A DNA stretch of 64,000 bases. Source: Seriola aureovittata. Lineage: Eukaryota > Chordata > Actinopteri > Carangiformes > Carangidae. Position numbers and translations under genes: made by a program. Shown here piece by piece: positions 25,740 to 38,452 of the stretch; positions within the stretch are counted from its first letter, which is position 1; each line of letters starts with the position of its first letter. The stretch covers positions 24,503,376-24,567,375 of the forward strand of contig NC_079373.1 of assembly GCF_021018895.1 (NCBI RefSeq), read 5' to 3'. The notes below the pieces were generated by a model, which had not been told where the DNA came from, ran no database searches, and worked only from the letters and a program-made list of their open reading frames with translations.

Positions 25740-26085
25740 AACCACATGGACACCCACATATTACACCCATATGTAGCTGCTTTAACATTACCCCCTCTTC
25801 TGGTTTCAGACGTTCCAACAGGTTTTGAAACTGCCTGCAGGATTTGCCCCCATCCCAGCCATAACAGCATTAGAGAGGTTGGTCTGATGTTGAGTCATAA
25901 GACCTGGATCACATCTGGTGTTCAGGTTCATCTCAAAGGTGTTGGAGTTGAGGTCAGGGTCGTCAAGTTCTTTTAAACCAAACGAGGAAAGACACTTTTT
26001 ATTGGACAATTCCAGGACAGTACTGGTTTAAATGATCGTTGTCCACATACTTTTGACCAGATACATTATTTCAACCGGCTTCAAA
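25740..26085 (-). pseudogene. Tc1/mariner transposase C-terminal remnant
   Basis: The minus strand translates to a degraded C-terminal part of a Tc1-like transposase: GLKELDDPDLN corresponds to the family's catalytic-region sequence with an in-place deletion, followed by QHQTNLSNAVMA and GANPAG. The right boundary carries TTGTCCACATACTTTTGACC, a Tc1-like terminus. It lacks the catalytic core and is inactive. Confidence 0.75.
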
Positions 26086-26237
26086 TTTTTAAGATTTTAA
26101 ACAAAAAAAAAAAACTTTTCAGGTGTGTTTTCATTGTTTCATAATTGCCCATAAATAAATAAAGTGTACAGTATGTGTACCTGTTTGAAAAGTGTGTCTG
26201 TGTACTTATGACTGAAGCGAGTGGGACTGATCCTCTG

Positions 26238-26251
26238 CTGCCACCTAGTGG
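26238..26251 (-). promoter_or_regulatory. CTCF-type motif
   Basis: The minus strand reads CCACTAGGTGGCAG, a perfect CTCF core match, with CAG after it as in strong sites. It is oriented against the motif at 25674. Confidence 0.6.
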
Positions 26252-26259
26252 CCTACTGC

Positions 26260-28771
26260 AGTATTACCTCATTTTTATATATCAAGTTATACTGTATAAA
26301 CTATGTTTTATCATTTCACCAGATTACAATAAATTCAACTACATCTTCTAATTTTTGTAACCTCGCCAAACAACAGACTCGTGTCCGATTAGTGTATAGA
26401 ATGTGTAGGTCTAATGAATAGTATCTACCATAAAGTGAGCCATGATTTACACAAACTTTTTCTGTACTTTATCCTACCTTGCACTCCTGCCTGTGTGCAT
26501 GTGCTCCCATGTATATTTATGGTGTATATGAACTACCTGGAGATGTAAGCCAAACACAGTCACGTCAGATCTATGGGCCTCTGCGGGGCTGCCGGGGAGC
26601 CGGGCTGCAGTTTGGTTTGGCCACGGCGCAGCAGGAGCCACCTCCCTCCCTGTCAGTCGTCATGTGGAGGAGACATTCATCTCTGTGGAGGCAACACGAT
26701 TACAGCTCAATGAATACTGTCTCTCTGCGGCCCGATTCCTGCTGCTGAAAAATGCAGTTTTTCATATCCCGTGCTGCTTTTATGAAATAGTTTTTCAATG
26801 TAGACATGGCACTCTGGTTTAGTTTGGGACAAAAGAGATCTCTGACATGTCATGATGAGAAAATGTATGCTGATGTTATTGTCCTTTTGACTTTAGCTTA
26901 AATTAAATCACATTTTAATTATTTTCTCTCCATATAAAAGTGAAAACATTAGAAAAAGATATTAACTTAACTATTCAATTATTATTTAAATTATAACCAC
27001 AAATCATAACTTTACTCTTCATATACTTGTTCATTTTTGCAAATCAATAAACTTTAAATATTTAATTAATTGTGTTAAGAATTGTATCTTCTGGTTCAAT
27101 CACCAATACAGATTTAACAAATGGTCATTTTCATGAAGACAAGTGCAAAGCTAGCATGTAATTCCATATGATTCTTCACAATGCATTCCAGTTAAATTAG
27201 TCCAGTTAAAGTATTTTCTTAAACCAATTTTGTCCTAATAACCACATACAGTATTTAGACTGTGAGATAAACCTGAAATGTGAAAGAGCGACTGTTCCAG
27301 CAGCAGTAATGAATCATCTGTTCCCAGGCAGACTCATTACAGCAGGATCAGAGAGACCATACACTCCTAATCTTCTCCCCCCGTGCAGCTCCACCCTGCT
27401 GGGACTCTGACCTGACTGCAGGCTGATGACAACGGGCACATCCACACTGGCTCCTTTATCACTTCTGAACAGTGTGAGTCCTTTAAACCTTTAAGTACTG
27501 TCAGTAGAGGACAGGGACAGGAGCCACTAGGAGGCAAACTGTGACAGCGTGAATAATTTCATGGTCTAAAAATGAACATATAATTGACTTTAGATGCACG
27601 TCAAAGGAAAAAATATTTTCACTTTGTCCAAATTGCAGCTCTGTATTTGGATGTTCTTGACAACAGCTCCTCCGATCGACTTCAAGAAAGCGTCAAATAT
27701 TGCTTTTCTACACGTTTGTCAGACATCTGAGTTCATTTCTTTGTTCACGTGAAGTAACGCGTCGAAAAGCGATGTTTGAAGCTTTTCATCAAAGAAACTG
27801 AACATCCGACACTGCACTTCCTTGGGTCCAAGTTTGAAGTGAATCAGATGAGTGGTTTCAAGATCGGACTCGAGGCCTTCTCTGTCACAGTAATCCAAAG
27901 TGTTACCAGACTTCTTAAGCCACTCTGTTCCACTGTTTTAAGAAAACAAGGATTAAATTAAGTCTATCATCAAGCATGTCCAGCTCCAGTGGTCCAGTCC
28001 AACAGATGGTGACGACACAACAGAAACGGACAAAAACAAGATGGCTGGCAGGTTAAACTGTAGACTTTTGTCACTTTTTATATGAACTAGCCTATTGTAT
28101 ATTTGCATTTCTGTCACAGACGCAGGAGACCTTTAACATTAAGCAGAGAAGCAGAATATGACACCAAGTCAAGACAATATTTCATTATCATCATGAAAAA
28201 CATGACATAAACAGCATTTATGATCAATTTAAATGTATAAACTGAAATAAACTTTCTTGTTGTTGTAGTGGATGAAAGAATTAAAGGTTTTACCAACAGA
28301 AATATCTTGCCTTCGTTACATCAAATAGAAAACTGTTTATAGTATATTTTGGATCATTCCATATGTGTAGATTCTGTATATCTATATATATTTCATATCT
28401 GTAAATAAACATGAATCACATTTCATGTCTGGACTAGAATAAGATAAATAAATAAATAAATAAATAAAGTTTGTTTAATCTAAACAATGATTAGCTGTCC
28501 GAACATGCAGTTATTAATATTTCTGTTTTTTTCGGATCTCAAACATGACACAGCATCAACAAAAACAAAAAGCTAAATGTAAACATTGCAGGGATGAGTA
28601 TCATCACACTGTTGTGATTTTATGCGCCAAAGGGTTAAATCGTGGATATATGAAGTGCTTTCAGGAAGATTTAAAAATATCAAGATATATTGTGTATCGT
28701 GACTTAGCCTAAAAATATCGTGACATAACATATATATTATATTTCCCTTTAAGACATAAACATTAAATTAA
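26260..28771. other. Gene-free interval downstream of the TRIM gene
   Basis: A GC-rich patch at 26570-26750 stands out from AT-rich surroundings. A partial CTCF-like word CCACTAGGAGGCAA is at 27524. The last few hundred bases are probably TRIM 3' UTR. Confidence 0.5.
28443..28469. repeat. (AAAT)n microsatellite
   Basis: About six AAAT/ATAA units, just downstream of the TRIM gene's likely 3' end. A minus-strand ATTAAA hexamer lies at about 28475. Confidence 0.9.
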
Positions 28772-30052
28772 TCATCCATGTTCCACTGTCACAGAGACCT
28801 TCAGTGGTAAGATCTTCACTGGGAGTTTATGCAGAGTTTCAATGTATGGAAACAACTTCTCAGTGAAAGTGTGTGTGAAGGTGTGTATGTGTGTGTTCGT
28901 ATCCGGATCAGAGAAAGACAGCTTTCCTCTGTCCCAGTCCAGTTTCACTCTGATCCTCTTGAACTTCTGCTGCACTGGGAGATCAGTGACCGGAGCTGAG
29001 GGTGACCATGCTGAGTATTTACCTCCGCAGAACCATATTATCCATAATCCAGACAGTATGTCTCCCTTCCTACGGACAGACTCTGCTAACACGCCCAGGC
29101 AGTCTGTACTGTCTCCAACCTCCACATCCCAGCTGTGAGTCCCTGAGACGAAGCCCTCAGAGCCCAGGACGGACGAGTGAGTATCAAACCTCTCTGGATT
29201 GTCGGGAAGCTGCTGTTTCTGTCCTCGTCTCACACGGGACAGATCTTCAGACAGACTGAGTCCTGGTTGAGCAGTGTTTGGATCCAGAACCACAGGCGTG
29301 TAAGAGACCATAGTATCCTTCATCTTGTTCCAGATGTTGAAGGTCAGGTTGCCCAGGTGTTTGGCCTCGTCTATCAGAACCCCTGAGACCAGCTCTGGAT
29401 CATCCAGCAGGGAGAACCGCCAGACTCTTTCCTCTGCAGCCTCGTAGTTCTGCAGGAATGAGACGTCCTCGGCTCTGAGCTCTTCCTCCGTGGCTCTGAC
29501 TGTGTCTGAAAGAGCTGCTATCTCTCTGCTCAGAGCCTCCATCTTACCCATCACCATCCGACTCTTCTGCTTCTCTTCCTCTCTCACTGCAGCCATCCTG
29601 ACCTTCTCTTCCTCCTCTAGAAACTGGTGAAGCTTTTTAAACTGCTCCTTAATCTGCCTCTCTATGTCTTGGGCCTGGAACTTAATGTGTTCTGCTGTTT
29701 GATCAAACTTCCTTTTAATTTGTCTAAAAACTCTTAACTTTTCCTTCAAGGGCTCCAGAGTTTCCTGAAGTTCCATCCTGTATTCATCTGCAACTTCATC
29801 GACGGGTTTGACTGACTGCTGATGGTCAAGACAGAGAAGTTTGAATGTCTGTGAAGATTTCTGCTCTCTCTCCTGTAAGACGGCCTTTGGAGCTCGTCTC
29901 TTACAAACTGGACAGTGTCGTGTCAGTTTCTCTCTCCACCAGCTCTTCAGACAGTCTTTACAGAAGCTGTGGCTGCAGGGCAGAAGAACAGGATCTATGA
30001 AGATGTCACAACAGAGCAGACAGCAGAGACCCTCCTCTGGCCTGAAATTCAT
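28772..30052 (-). CDS. Fish-type TRIM protein (RING, coiled coil, PRY-SPRY), TRIM35-like, B-box lost
   Basis: Probable E3 ubiquitin ligase of the large teleost TRIM expansions; 426 aa from one coding exon. RING ligands are C11, C14, C26, H28, C31, C34, C47 and C50. A coiled coil spans about residues 85-215. The PRY-SPRY (B30.2) runs from about 256 to 420, with LDPNTA, WDVEV (308) and LDWD (371, a variant of LDYE). Between [12 protein letters not shown] (70-81) and [10 protein letters not shown] the B-box cysteines and histidines are absent, an in-frame loss of roughly 20 residues relative to relatives. I chose the ATG at 30052 because the ATG at 30088 lies in the pyrimidine tract before a good acceptor (TGTTTTCAG, intron end 30070), so it is probably intronic. 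The reading frame is intact. Exact orthology is unknown; fish relatives are usually named TRIM35-like or zinc-binding protein A33-like. Confidence 0.9.
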   Translation of the reverse strand: MNFRPEEGLCCLLCCDIFIDPVLLPCSHSFCKDCLKSWWREKLTRHCPVCKRRAPKAVLQEREQKSSQTFKLLCLDHQQSVKPVDEVADEYRMELQETLEPLKEKLRVFRQIKRKFDQTAEHIKFQAQDIERQIKEQFKKLHQFLEEEEKVRMAAVREEEKQKSRMVMGKMEALSREIAALSDTVRATEEELRAEDVSFLQNYEAAEERVWRFSLLDDPELVSGVLIDEAKHLGNLTFNIWNKMKDTMVSYTPVVLDPNTAQPGLSLSEDLSRVRRGQKQQLPDNPERFDTHSSVLGSEGFVSGTHSWDVEVGDSTDCLGVLAESVRRKGDILSGLWIIWFCGGKYSAWSPSAPVTDLPVQQKFKRIRVKLDWDRGKLSFSDPDTNTHIHTFTHTFTEKLFPYIETLHKLPVKILPLKVSVTVEHG

Positions 30053-30069
30053 TTCGTCTCCGAGAGAAA

Positions 30070-30162
30070 CTGAAAACACAGCAGACAAAAAGTACAGTCA
30101 GTCATGGCTTAACTTCACTGACATTTACTTTCACTTTGAGCCCGGTTCTTTGTCAAACTCAC
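30070..30162 (-). other. Intron in 5' leader of the TRIM gene
   Basis: 93-nt predicted intron with donor AAG|GTGAGTTT (begins 30162) and acceptor TGTTTTCAG (ends 30070). The upstream noncoding exon would run from 30163 to about 30250-30300. Splicing of the leader into the exon that carries the start codon is common in fish TRIM genes. Confidence 0.65.
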
Positions 30163-33100
30163 CTTCAGTGTGTCAGCAGGTTGAAGCAGCAGTGCTGTAG
30201 TTTCCCACTCTTCTCTTCTGCAGCTGGACTCACAGAGGAAGTTGTTAGTTTGGTCTGAAAGTGAATCTGATCATCTGTTTTAAAGTCTGTGTATCTCTCT
30301 TTTGTGAGGAGGAACAACAAACAGTTTCCTGGTTTGTGTCAGGTGAGTCAGGTGAGGGGCGGCGCTTGCTGTTACTTCACCTGTGACACAGGGCGAGTTG
30401 CATTCCAAAGTTTTGATTCATTAATAGAAATGCTGAGTGAGTGTGCAGCAGAATATTGAATAGCTGGGTTCAAATGTAGTTCCCAGCTCCATTTTCTTTT
30501 CTTACGTACAGTGGCTCTAATACGCCATCATACAGCTAACAGGTAACAGGCTGAATGTTTTCACTTGGCAATGTGACAAAAAAAAACCTTGATTCATTTC
30601 TTTACATCTGTCAATGTTACAGTGTTAATGCATCTCACTTTTTTCTGCACATTAATGGACAGAGATGTTAACAGACCTGACAAAACACAGTTAAAGCGAA
30701 CCTGATGTGTACCATATATTATAGCATGTCCACAGGCAAGGTCAGTCCAACCATCACATCAGTCATGTCAGTGTTGTGTGATGACTGTGTTTGCTTGTTG
30801 TTAATTGTTGGCTGATTCCTGCCTGCATAAACATCATTATTCTGCAGGGGTTGTTCCTCATTCGACTATTCATGAGTGAAGCAGCTGGCAGGGCCAACAT
30901 GACGCTTCTCTACTGACAGATGACTCACTGTGCTAATGTATGTGCACACGTCTGTGTGTGCGCTTTAGTTTTTATAAGTATAATTTAAAAAGAGAATGTA
31001 TTATGGTCATTTTAGAGAAATTGAATTGTAGATGTTTATGTATTTGTTATTGATGCACCAATTTCTCACAGCATTGGTTGTTTATTTGGCTTAGCAGTTT
31101 GTCTGAAAACAGTATTTTCATTGGTTTATATTTTGTTTATTCAGTTCTAACATTTAGTCTATTATTATCAGATCAGCTTTTTATAGTTAATGCCACATAC
31201 ACACTTAGGAATTACAGATCCTTGTTCTGATAAAGGTCAGGCATAACTAGCAATGCAGTTAGCATTGCTAACTGTCCAACAAAGCTACTGCTGGTAGCTA
31301 GCTAGTGGTAGTTTGATGATTCTGACAAAACACTGAAGTTATGTACAATTAAGTCTTGCAAAACAGATGCAACTCAAAAAAACAGCTGACACTCAAAGAG
31401 TAGCTATAATACTTTTTGTGAAAATAGGGAATAGGGAAATGCTATCTAGCGCCACTAGCATGCAAAGCAGTGTTGCTTGAGAACTTGATGCCAATCGGTC
31501 AGTAACATTAATGTCGCTAATTTAAAAAAAATTTAATTTGGCTAACTTTACACTTACTTTGGCACAAAGACAGCAGCTGACATGCCTGTTTGCTTTGTCA
31601 GTTACAGTTTGCAAGACCAAGCATTATGAATCACTGTAACGTTAGAGCAGACTTCATCAGCGTCCTATTCAGGGTAGCCAAAGCCAGTTTTTTTGCTCTC
31701 GCCAATTTCAGTCTGAACGTACAGACTATACCTACAAACCACCCCAATGTATGATGGAGCTTAAAGGGAATCCCAGGGTCCCTGTTCCAGGGAGTTTGGA
31801 CACTGGTCCATAGGGGTCACTCTTACTCTGCCCACTCACCTGGAACCAATTTTCTCGGACGACCCTGCAGGAGCTGTTTCAACACAGCTCCCAGAGTCAC
31901 GTAAAACCCAATCACAGTAACATGTGAGTGGAATTTTATTGAACCAGCCCCAGTTAAAGATTAAATGGCTCTACAGTTGGCATACTTTCGTAAATCTTAA
32001 AATCTAGTCTGGTGCAGATGGGGCCTCAAGTTATACGCTGACGAACCTGCAGAGCCTCTCTCACAGATCCAGGACTCTCTGCAGAACACAGTGTAAGGGA
32101 GGGGGGATGAGGAGAGAAGAAGACAGAGAAAAAGGGTGTTTGACTCAGATAAATGTCTCCATCACAGAGGACTGACAATGAAATCCCATTTAAAGGGTCC
32201 AGAGTCAGTTTAGTTTAGTTCCATCAGTTTAGTCTGATTATGAATCCACTTCAACTGCAGCTGGAGAAACAGGCTGCATCTCCAGAAAGGCAAAAGGAAA
32301 CAGCAGAACGCCTCGAAGTTGCTTAAACAAAGTATGCGACAGTGCATTACGACTTGATGAGAATCCTTTTATTCTCTTGTGGGAGAAGAGCAGCAGTACA
32401 GGGGAAGTGTTACTGGCAATCCAGCACACATTACTACACTGTCGTGGTTTGGTCAACCAGGCCATTTTCCTTGCCTGAACTGGCGGAGACACGCCCACAC
32501 AGATTGCAAATACATTTTTTTTTCTTTTTATAAATGCAAATCATTTTCAGCCTCCAGAGTTTCGAAACATTGAGTGACATGGATTAAATGTAGGAATCCC
32601 TTGAACGCCCTTGAGAGTAAATTGAAGCTCCCAACACAGATCTGGTTGTTTCCCAATTCTTCACATAGGTTTATTTTAAATTTACTATGTTGCTCTATTC
32701 CGCACACAACATCTATTGCATCTCTGTCTGTCCTGGAAAGTTGGGATATTGAACTACATAAATATAATTGATTGAACTTGAGCTGCGTGTCCCTGTATGA
32801 ATTTTCCCTTCGTTGAAAAGCACCAATGGATCCTCCACTCTTACCAAACTGTCAGCACGTCTTTTAAAGGGAATGAGAGGTGCCATCTTTCCAGCCTCTG
32901 GCCATACCCATTATTAAAGTCTGATAATAGATTTTTCCACATTCACCTTTTTGTTTCCAATGTTTAATGTAGGTGCCTGATGCTCCTGCAACCACAAACC
33001 AGACTTTGTACCTTGTAACTTCCAAACATTTTCGGCCCCGGCGTCTGTTAGATCTTTCATTCTTTATTTTTGTTTTTGTTTGCTATAAACCAAAGACAAA

Positions 33101-33507
33101 CTTGTGTAGCATGTGCAACAACAGCCATGAAAGCACCACCTACACGGGGTCAAACTCAGAAACTCAGAGAAGGAAGAAAACATTTCAGAACCAACCACAC
33201 TGTCTGACTGATATGTGGGACGTATTTCCCGTCAGTGCCTGGCAACCAGTTCCAAAATGAGGCTGTCACACAGTGAATAGTTTAGAGATGCTATAGCTAG
33301 CATTGGTCTCTGGCTGCTGAAGAGTGGCAGCCTGCAGTGATGTCAGTCAAACCTCATGTAGAGCAGAGACATGACATCAGTGATTAGGTAATAGTCTGTT
33401 AGATTCTCCATTGGTTACGCTGGATTGGACTACATTTACCAAGGGACCCAGCCTGCAGTTTTCCCACAGTAACACTGCTAACACTTGACCTGTGTATGTG
33501 TGGCACG

Positions 33508-33527
33508 CGCACACACACACACACACA
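33508..33527. repeat. (CA)n microsatellite
   Basis: About nine CA units. Confidence 0.9.
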
Positions 33528-36182
33528 GAACACGAACAATATACTGTTTACACAAAAAAACACATACGATGGACATAAATACACTCCAAGCAAAAGACAC
33601 ACTCACCCTGACACACACACACTCATGATCCACATCTCTGGTAACTGGACACCTGCTCTCTCCTGCTCTGACTGACAGGCAGCAGCAGACAGTCCAGATC
33701 CAGTCCCAGCTCTTCCTAATTGGATTTGTGAGGCATCCTGCCGCAGGCCTCTAATAGCCTCTTGTAAGCCGCCTCGGGCCTGTAGTGCACCACTTCCTCC
33801 CTGCGCTGAGAATAAGGGACCTTCTGAAAGGCATTTTTGGCTGCACACCCTGACTCCTCAGAGCTATTAGGCACTTGTAGATTTTTAGGAGCTTTGACAA
33901 CAAGGTCAGAACAACAGGACATATATGATAGAGAGAGAGAGAGAGAAAAAAAACAGGGAACAAAAAGTGGGTGCAAGGTTGTAGCATTAGAAAAGCTGGA
34001 GCCAACTGATGTTGGTTTTTGAATTTTGGAGCTGTACCACAGTCACTCCGGGACGTTTCCTCAACTGCACCAGCCTGTGTTTGACATTCAAACCCAAGAC
34101 AGGAAATTAGGAATAAAAAGAAAAAATTTAAAGTGCACTGCACTCAATTCGAATAAATGCAACACCCCTGAAAGTTATAGTACATAATAGGAATTCTTGA
34201 ATATGCAGTGATTCTTGTTCCATCACAATATATTTTTAGAGTACTCTATCATATATGCAGTATAATCTGTAATTTGTAAGAAAAACATTTTGACCTGGTC
34301 TCTGGAATAACAAAAAGAAATGTTTCATATTAATAATAAAATATGAAGCATAGTTAGTTTAAGCACTGAAGTTGAGCGTCCAGCCGCGTAACTAGTAATG
34401 TCCAATCAGATTCGTTCAGGTGTACATGACGGACATTATCACCTGACACTTCCTAACTGTAAGGATCGTGCTCATGCCGTTTGGTGTTGCTGATTTAATG
34501 AAGATTCATGGTCATGTACTCGGGGGGATTAGCTCTTTCAGCAGAATCCACATCGCTGCTTGGATTCATTGAGAGCTCCTTCAAACCAGAAAAGACTTTT
34601 CCGTCAAATCCAACTGTAAAACCATTCACTATGAAAGCTCACTTTCTTTAATTCAAGTGTCTCTGACTGGAGTCTAATTATTGTCAACTAAAACTGCCTG
34701 TTTGATGCAGAGGGTGCACATGAAAGTTCTGCAAGTAGACCAGCATTTAAGCAGCATAAATATCTAAAGGATTAAACATCGATGATAGTAGAAATCCTGA
34801 TATGTTTATGTGACGTCTGTCTGTGTCCAGTGTGTGATCAGACACACTACTGCACCAGGTGAGACGTCACCACTGTAACATTACAGTGTCATTATTGAAA
34901 AAACAAACATCTCTTAATACATCCTGAGGCCTGTGAACGTTGATCTGACAACAGTTAATTATGTGACCTTTGCTCACTGACTGATTTAAGTAACATGCGT
35001 GGAGTCTCTCACTCCCGCAGCACATCAGACACTGCAGAGATTTAAACTCATGAGGTTTCTGGACTTTCACTCGGGGTTCAATTCCACTTCCAGAGCTGGA
35101 AATATTATAAGACAAGGAGATCTCATCCCATCCAAGAGGGCACAGATAAGGACAAAGGCATTTTCAATTTTAATTATTAAAGAATGGGACAGTACGGTGG
35201 TCATTGGAGAAAGACAGTTTCTATATATTTCAATAGAGTAGTTTCAAGTCTCGCTCAAGTACGAGGATTTCATCGGAAAGTCTTTGTGTCTCTGAGCTGG
35301 ACATTTTCCTTCCAGGCCTTTTTTCTTTTACAGAGCTGAGACCAATTTTCTTTAATGCATTTTAACAGACCTTTAATAAAATTACAAAAGGTGGAGCAAC
35401 TTGGTACAACTCGATCTTCAATATTGTAAATATATCAAAAAGAAGAAAAAACAACAGAGCGATCATTAGTGACTAAAAGCAGGAACTTGCATGTGAGCCG
35501 TACAACAGTGAGGTCAGTATTAATGTGCTCTGAAACATGCCAAAACATGAACAAAAACATGAAGTTCTTTGTTTTATAATGCAGCCAAACTGTGAGTCAT
35601 ATGCTTAATAATTTAACACGCAAGGTCTGCCTGCTGCTGTCGTATTTATATTTTACTGCTGCAGGATTTCATCAGGTCAAAACTGATCACGGTTCCTTTT
35701 TTTAAAGTCTAAAGTCAGATCAGCTCGCACAGAGGACGACATCATTTCTGACTCCGCTCTCAATTTCAGTCTGTTTTATTGACGTGAATCAATAATAGTA
35801 AAACAGACATCTACGTTTGAACAATACATGAATCCTCAGTTCATGAAGTTTGCCGTCGCCACAGTCTGACAGGAGCGTCTTATATTAAATGACCTCTGAA
35901 GAAACTCCAGGGAGAGGGCTCATGACAAATAACTGTGCTTGTAGAAAAAAAAGAAAAGAAAAAAAAGAAAAGAGGATGGAGCGGTGGTGAGTTGGTCCAA
36001 CCGTTCCAGAGCAGCAGAAGAAGAAGAAGAAGTAGAACATCAGTGTTGAGTGATTAGAATAACAACAGTGGGCAGACAGCAAGTGTAGATCTCTGCTGTG
36101 GAACATACGTGACCGCCGTCTCCATTTTTCAGTCGCCGGCCGACAGAACGTTTGATCTGGCTCTATTTCTTCATGTCAACAG

Positions 36183-36184
<2 letters not shown>

Positions 36185-36232
<48 letters not shown>
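36185..36232. repeat. (TG)n microsatellite
   Basis: 24 uninterrupted GT units, the longest TG/CA tract in the window. Confidence 0.97.
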
Positions 36233-36233
<1 letters not shown>

Positions 36234-36380
36234 GCACAGACACACACAGGCCTGTCCTCCCCTGCGTGAGGTAGTGCGGGAAGTAGGGAGGCAGGGGAGG
36301 GAAGCTCTTATATTAATGGCTGCGGTTAACCTGGAAGGGTCAAACCCATTGGAGCTGTTGATGGATCTGGTCTGCAGGAG

Positions 36381-36406
<26 letters not shown>
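36381..36406. repeat. (CT)n microsatellite
   Basis: 13 CT units. Confidence 0.95.
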
Positions 36407-36415
<9 letters not shown>

Positions 36416-36849
36416 AACACACTAGCACTTGTCCACATGTGTGCAGGCCTAAGTTGCATGACCATCAGTCTGTGGTTGTCCAGAGATGAAGATGATGAGG
36501 AGGGGAGGGCAGCGGGGGCACAGAGATGGTGGAAAAAAAAAAAGAAAAAAAAGATGATTGATATAAAAGAGCAAATTGTAGTTTTAGTTACAGGCATGTT
36601 TATCAGAGGCAGGGGGGATGAGGTAAACCTCAGTGGGTGGAGCCTCTTTACAACAGTGTTTCAAGATAGTGAGGAAAGATATCTGCAAACAAAAATAAGT
36701 TTTATCTCATCAACATGAAAAACGTCATCAAAAACAATTAGCCGTTAAGTAATAATAAAGTGTTGGATGAATGAAAGCTCATTCCCTCACACACATTCCC
36801 ACTGAGAGCTTCTGAGGTGCTACAACAGCGTTTACTGCTTTGGCCTTTG

Positions 36850-37118
36850 CTTCTCAGAGACAACAATCATCAACCTGGGCGTCATGTTTGATGTTCAGCT
36901 CTCCTTCTCTGACCGCGTTGCATCCGTCTCGTGCCGCTTTGCTCTGTACCACATCAGAAGGATCAGGCCCTTCCTGACTCAGCACGCCGCCCAGCTCTTG
37001 GCCCAGGCCTTGGCTGTCTCTTGCCTCGACTCCTGGACCAGATCAGCCCCTAAAAGGACGCATCTCACTCCGCTACTCATCGGCCTCCACTGGCTACCTG
37101 TGGCATACAGGAGGTGTT
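36850..37118 (+). mobile_element. L2/CR1-type LINE reverse transcriptase fragment, decayed
   Basis: An open stretch gives NLGVMFDVQLSFSDRVASV, FALYHIRRIRPFLTQHAAQL and LTPLLIGLHWLPV, the C-terminal RT blocks of L2/CR1-clade fish LINEs. The segment between the last two blocks is shortened by a deletion, so it is a dead fragment. Confidence 0.8.
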
Positions 37119-38380
37119 TGAATGAAGGACAGATGCTGATGGCTTCCAGTGAGGAATGTTTCCTTCGGCAAAACGTCGGCAAAAGTCGAAATGAATTTCA
37201 GACATTGCCAGTGTTCTCTGACGTGTTGAGCCCACCCAAGATGTTTGCAGTTATAAACACACGATGTGGGCTGATTATTCATCAAGGTGGTTTGTGACGC
37301 ATTGCAATTAAAAATGTGAGGCAGAGCAGTAACAATAGTTTTACTACAATGCAGCAATAGACTGCAAACAAACTGCTACTTGCACACATTTTTAAGTTTT
37401 CTTTTGGTACATCATGCCACTGGATTTAGCACCACAAAAATATATGAACTGTTATCTTACTTGATAACAAATCTCAGTCTAAACACTCCCCTATAGTCAC
37501 TTGGCTTATCGCTGGCTGTATGAGGAAAAAAAAAAGCTTCTCAGAGATGTGAAAAACTGCTAAATGTAGCAACAACCTCTACCTACTGAAATGATCTCAT
37601 GAAATTATGAATGTCTTGTGTAACTAAAAGTATCATCACGGAATATAAACAAACCTAGAAGATATAGAACATGACAGTGAACAAATTAAATTATAGATAG
37701 AGGAGCGGTAGAGTTAAAAAGATGGGTAGGATGGCAGCAGGAGGTCAAGTAATATCCTCAGGAGTCACCTGATGGATGAGCATTAAAATATTTTTAGCTT
37801 TTAGTGCCAAAATAAAAAGAGGGAAACTGTTCAGCAACAGGTTTCTATGCTTTCTAATAATATAATTATTGGTTAAATGTGAAGGGTTTGAACATATGTC
37901 TTTATATCTTATCAACAGTAACTATTGAATACACAACCTCTCACCAACAACTTAAGCTGCAACTAGGAAGTCAAGAGTAAATGTGTAAAACTATGATCAA
38001 TCAGTAGTATCATATATAACCATGCTGCAGTGAACATACAGTTTGCCTTAGTTTAATGCCCAGAATGAGAAACCACCTCACTGCAACACGAGGGAACACA
38101 TCCAACTCTGTTTCCATGGACACTTCAGGATCAAAGCCCGTGTGTTATGATGCGTGCAGATAACATACTTGGGTTTGTGCTTTTGAATAGCAGCAACCAG
38201 GAAGTACCCGAAGGAAACAAACTTGTTTCCAAACCAAAGCATCTGACACAAGTTACGGCCCTAATTGAATCAAGCCCACCGTTCCTATAGACAGGGTTTC
38301 CCTAAGATGCTATCCACGGCTGTGACTGTGATCTCAGAGCAAAACAAAAGGATGACATCAGCGGGGGAAACAGAGGAGAG

Positions 38381-38386
38381 GGGGGG

Positions 38387-38450
<64 letters not shown>

Positions 38451-38452
38451 AA
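38381..38452. repeat. G9 run followed by (GA)n microsatellite
   Basis: A run of nine G leads into about 29 GA units and then G4: over 70 nt of pure purine on the plus strand. Confidence 0.97.

Larger units (their letters stand above)
30300..36849. other. Gene-free interval
   Basis: Microsatellites at 33.5, 36.2 and 36.4 kb. On the minus strand at about 33716-33890 a short protein-like open frame occurs, discussed in the findings but not supported as a gene. Confidence 0.5.

Noticed and set aside
33751..34143. 130-aa frame with a hydrophobic start
   Set aside because: The hydrophobic part comes from a T-rich/GA-repeat region; no homolog recognised.
36109..36489. 126-aa frame across (TG)n and (CT)n
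   Set aside because: Frame is kept open by microsatellites (Val-Cys and Ser-Leu runs), not by coding constraint.
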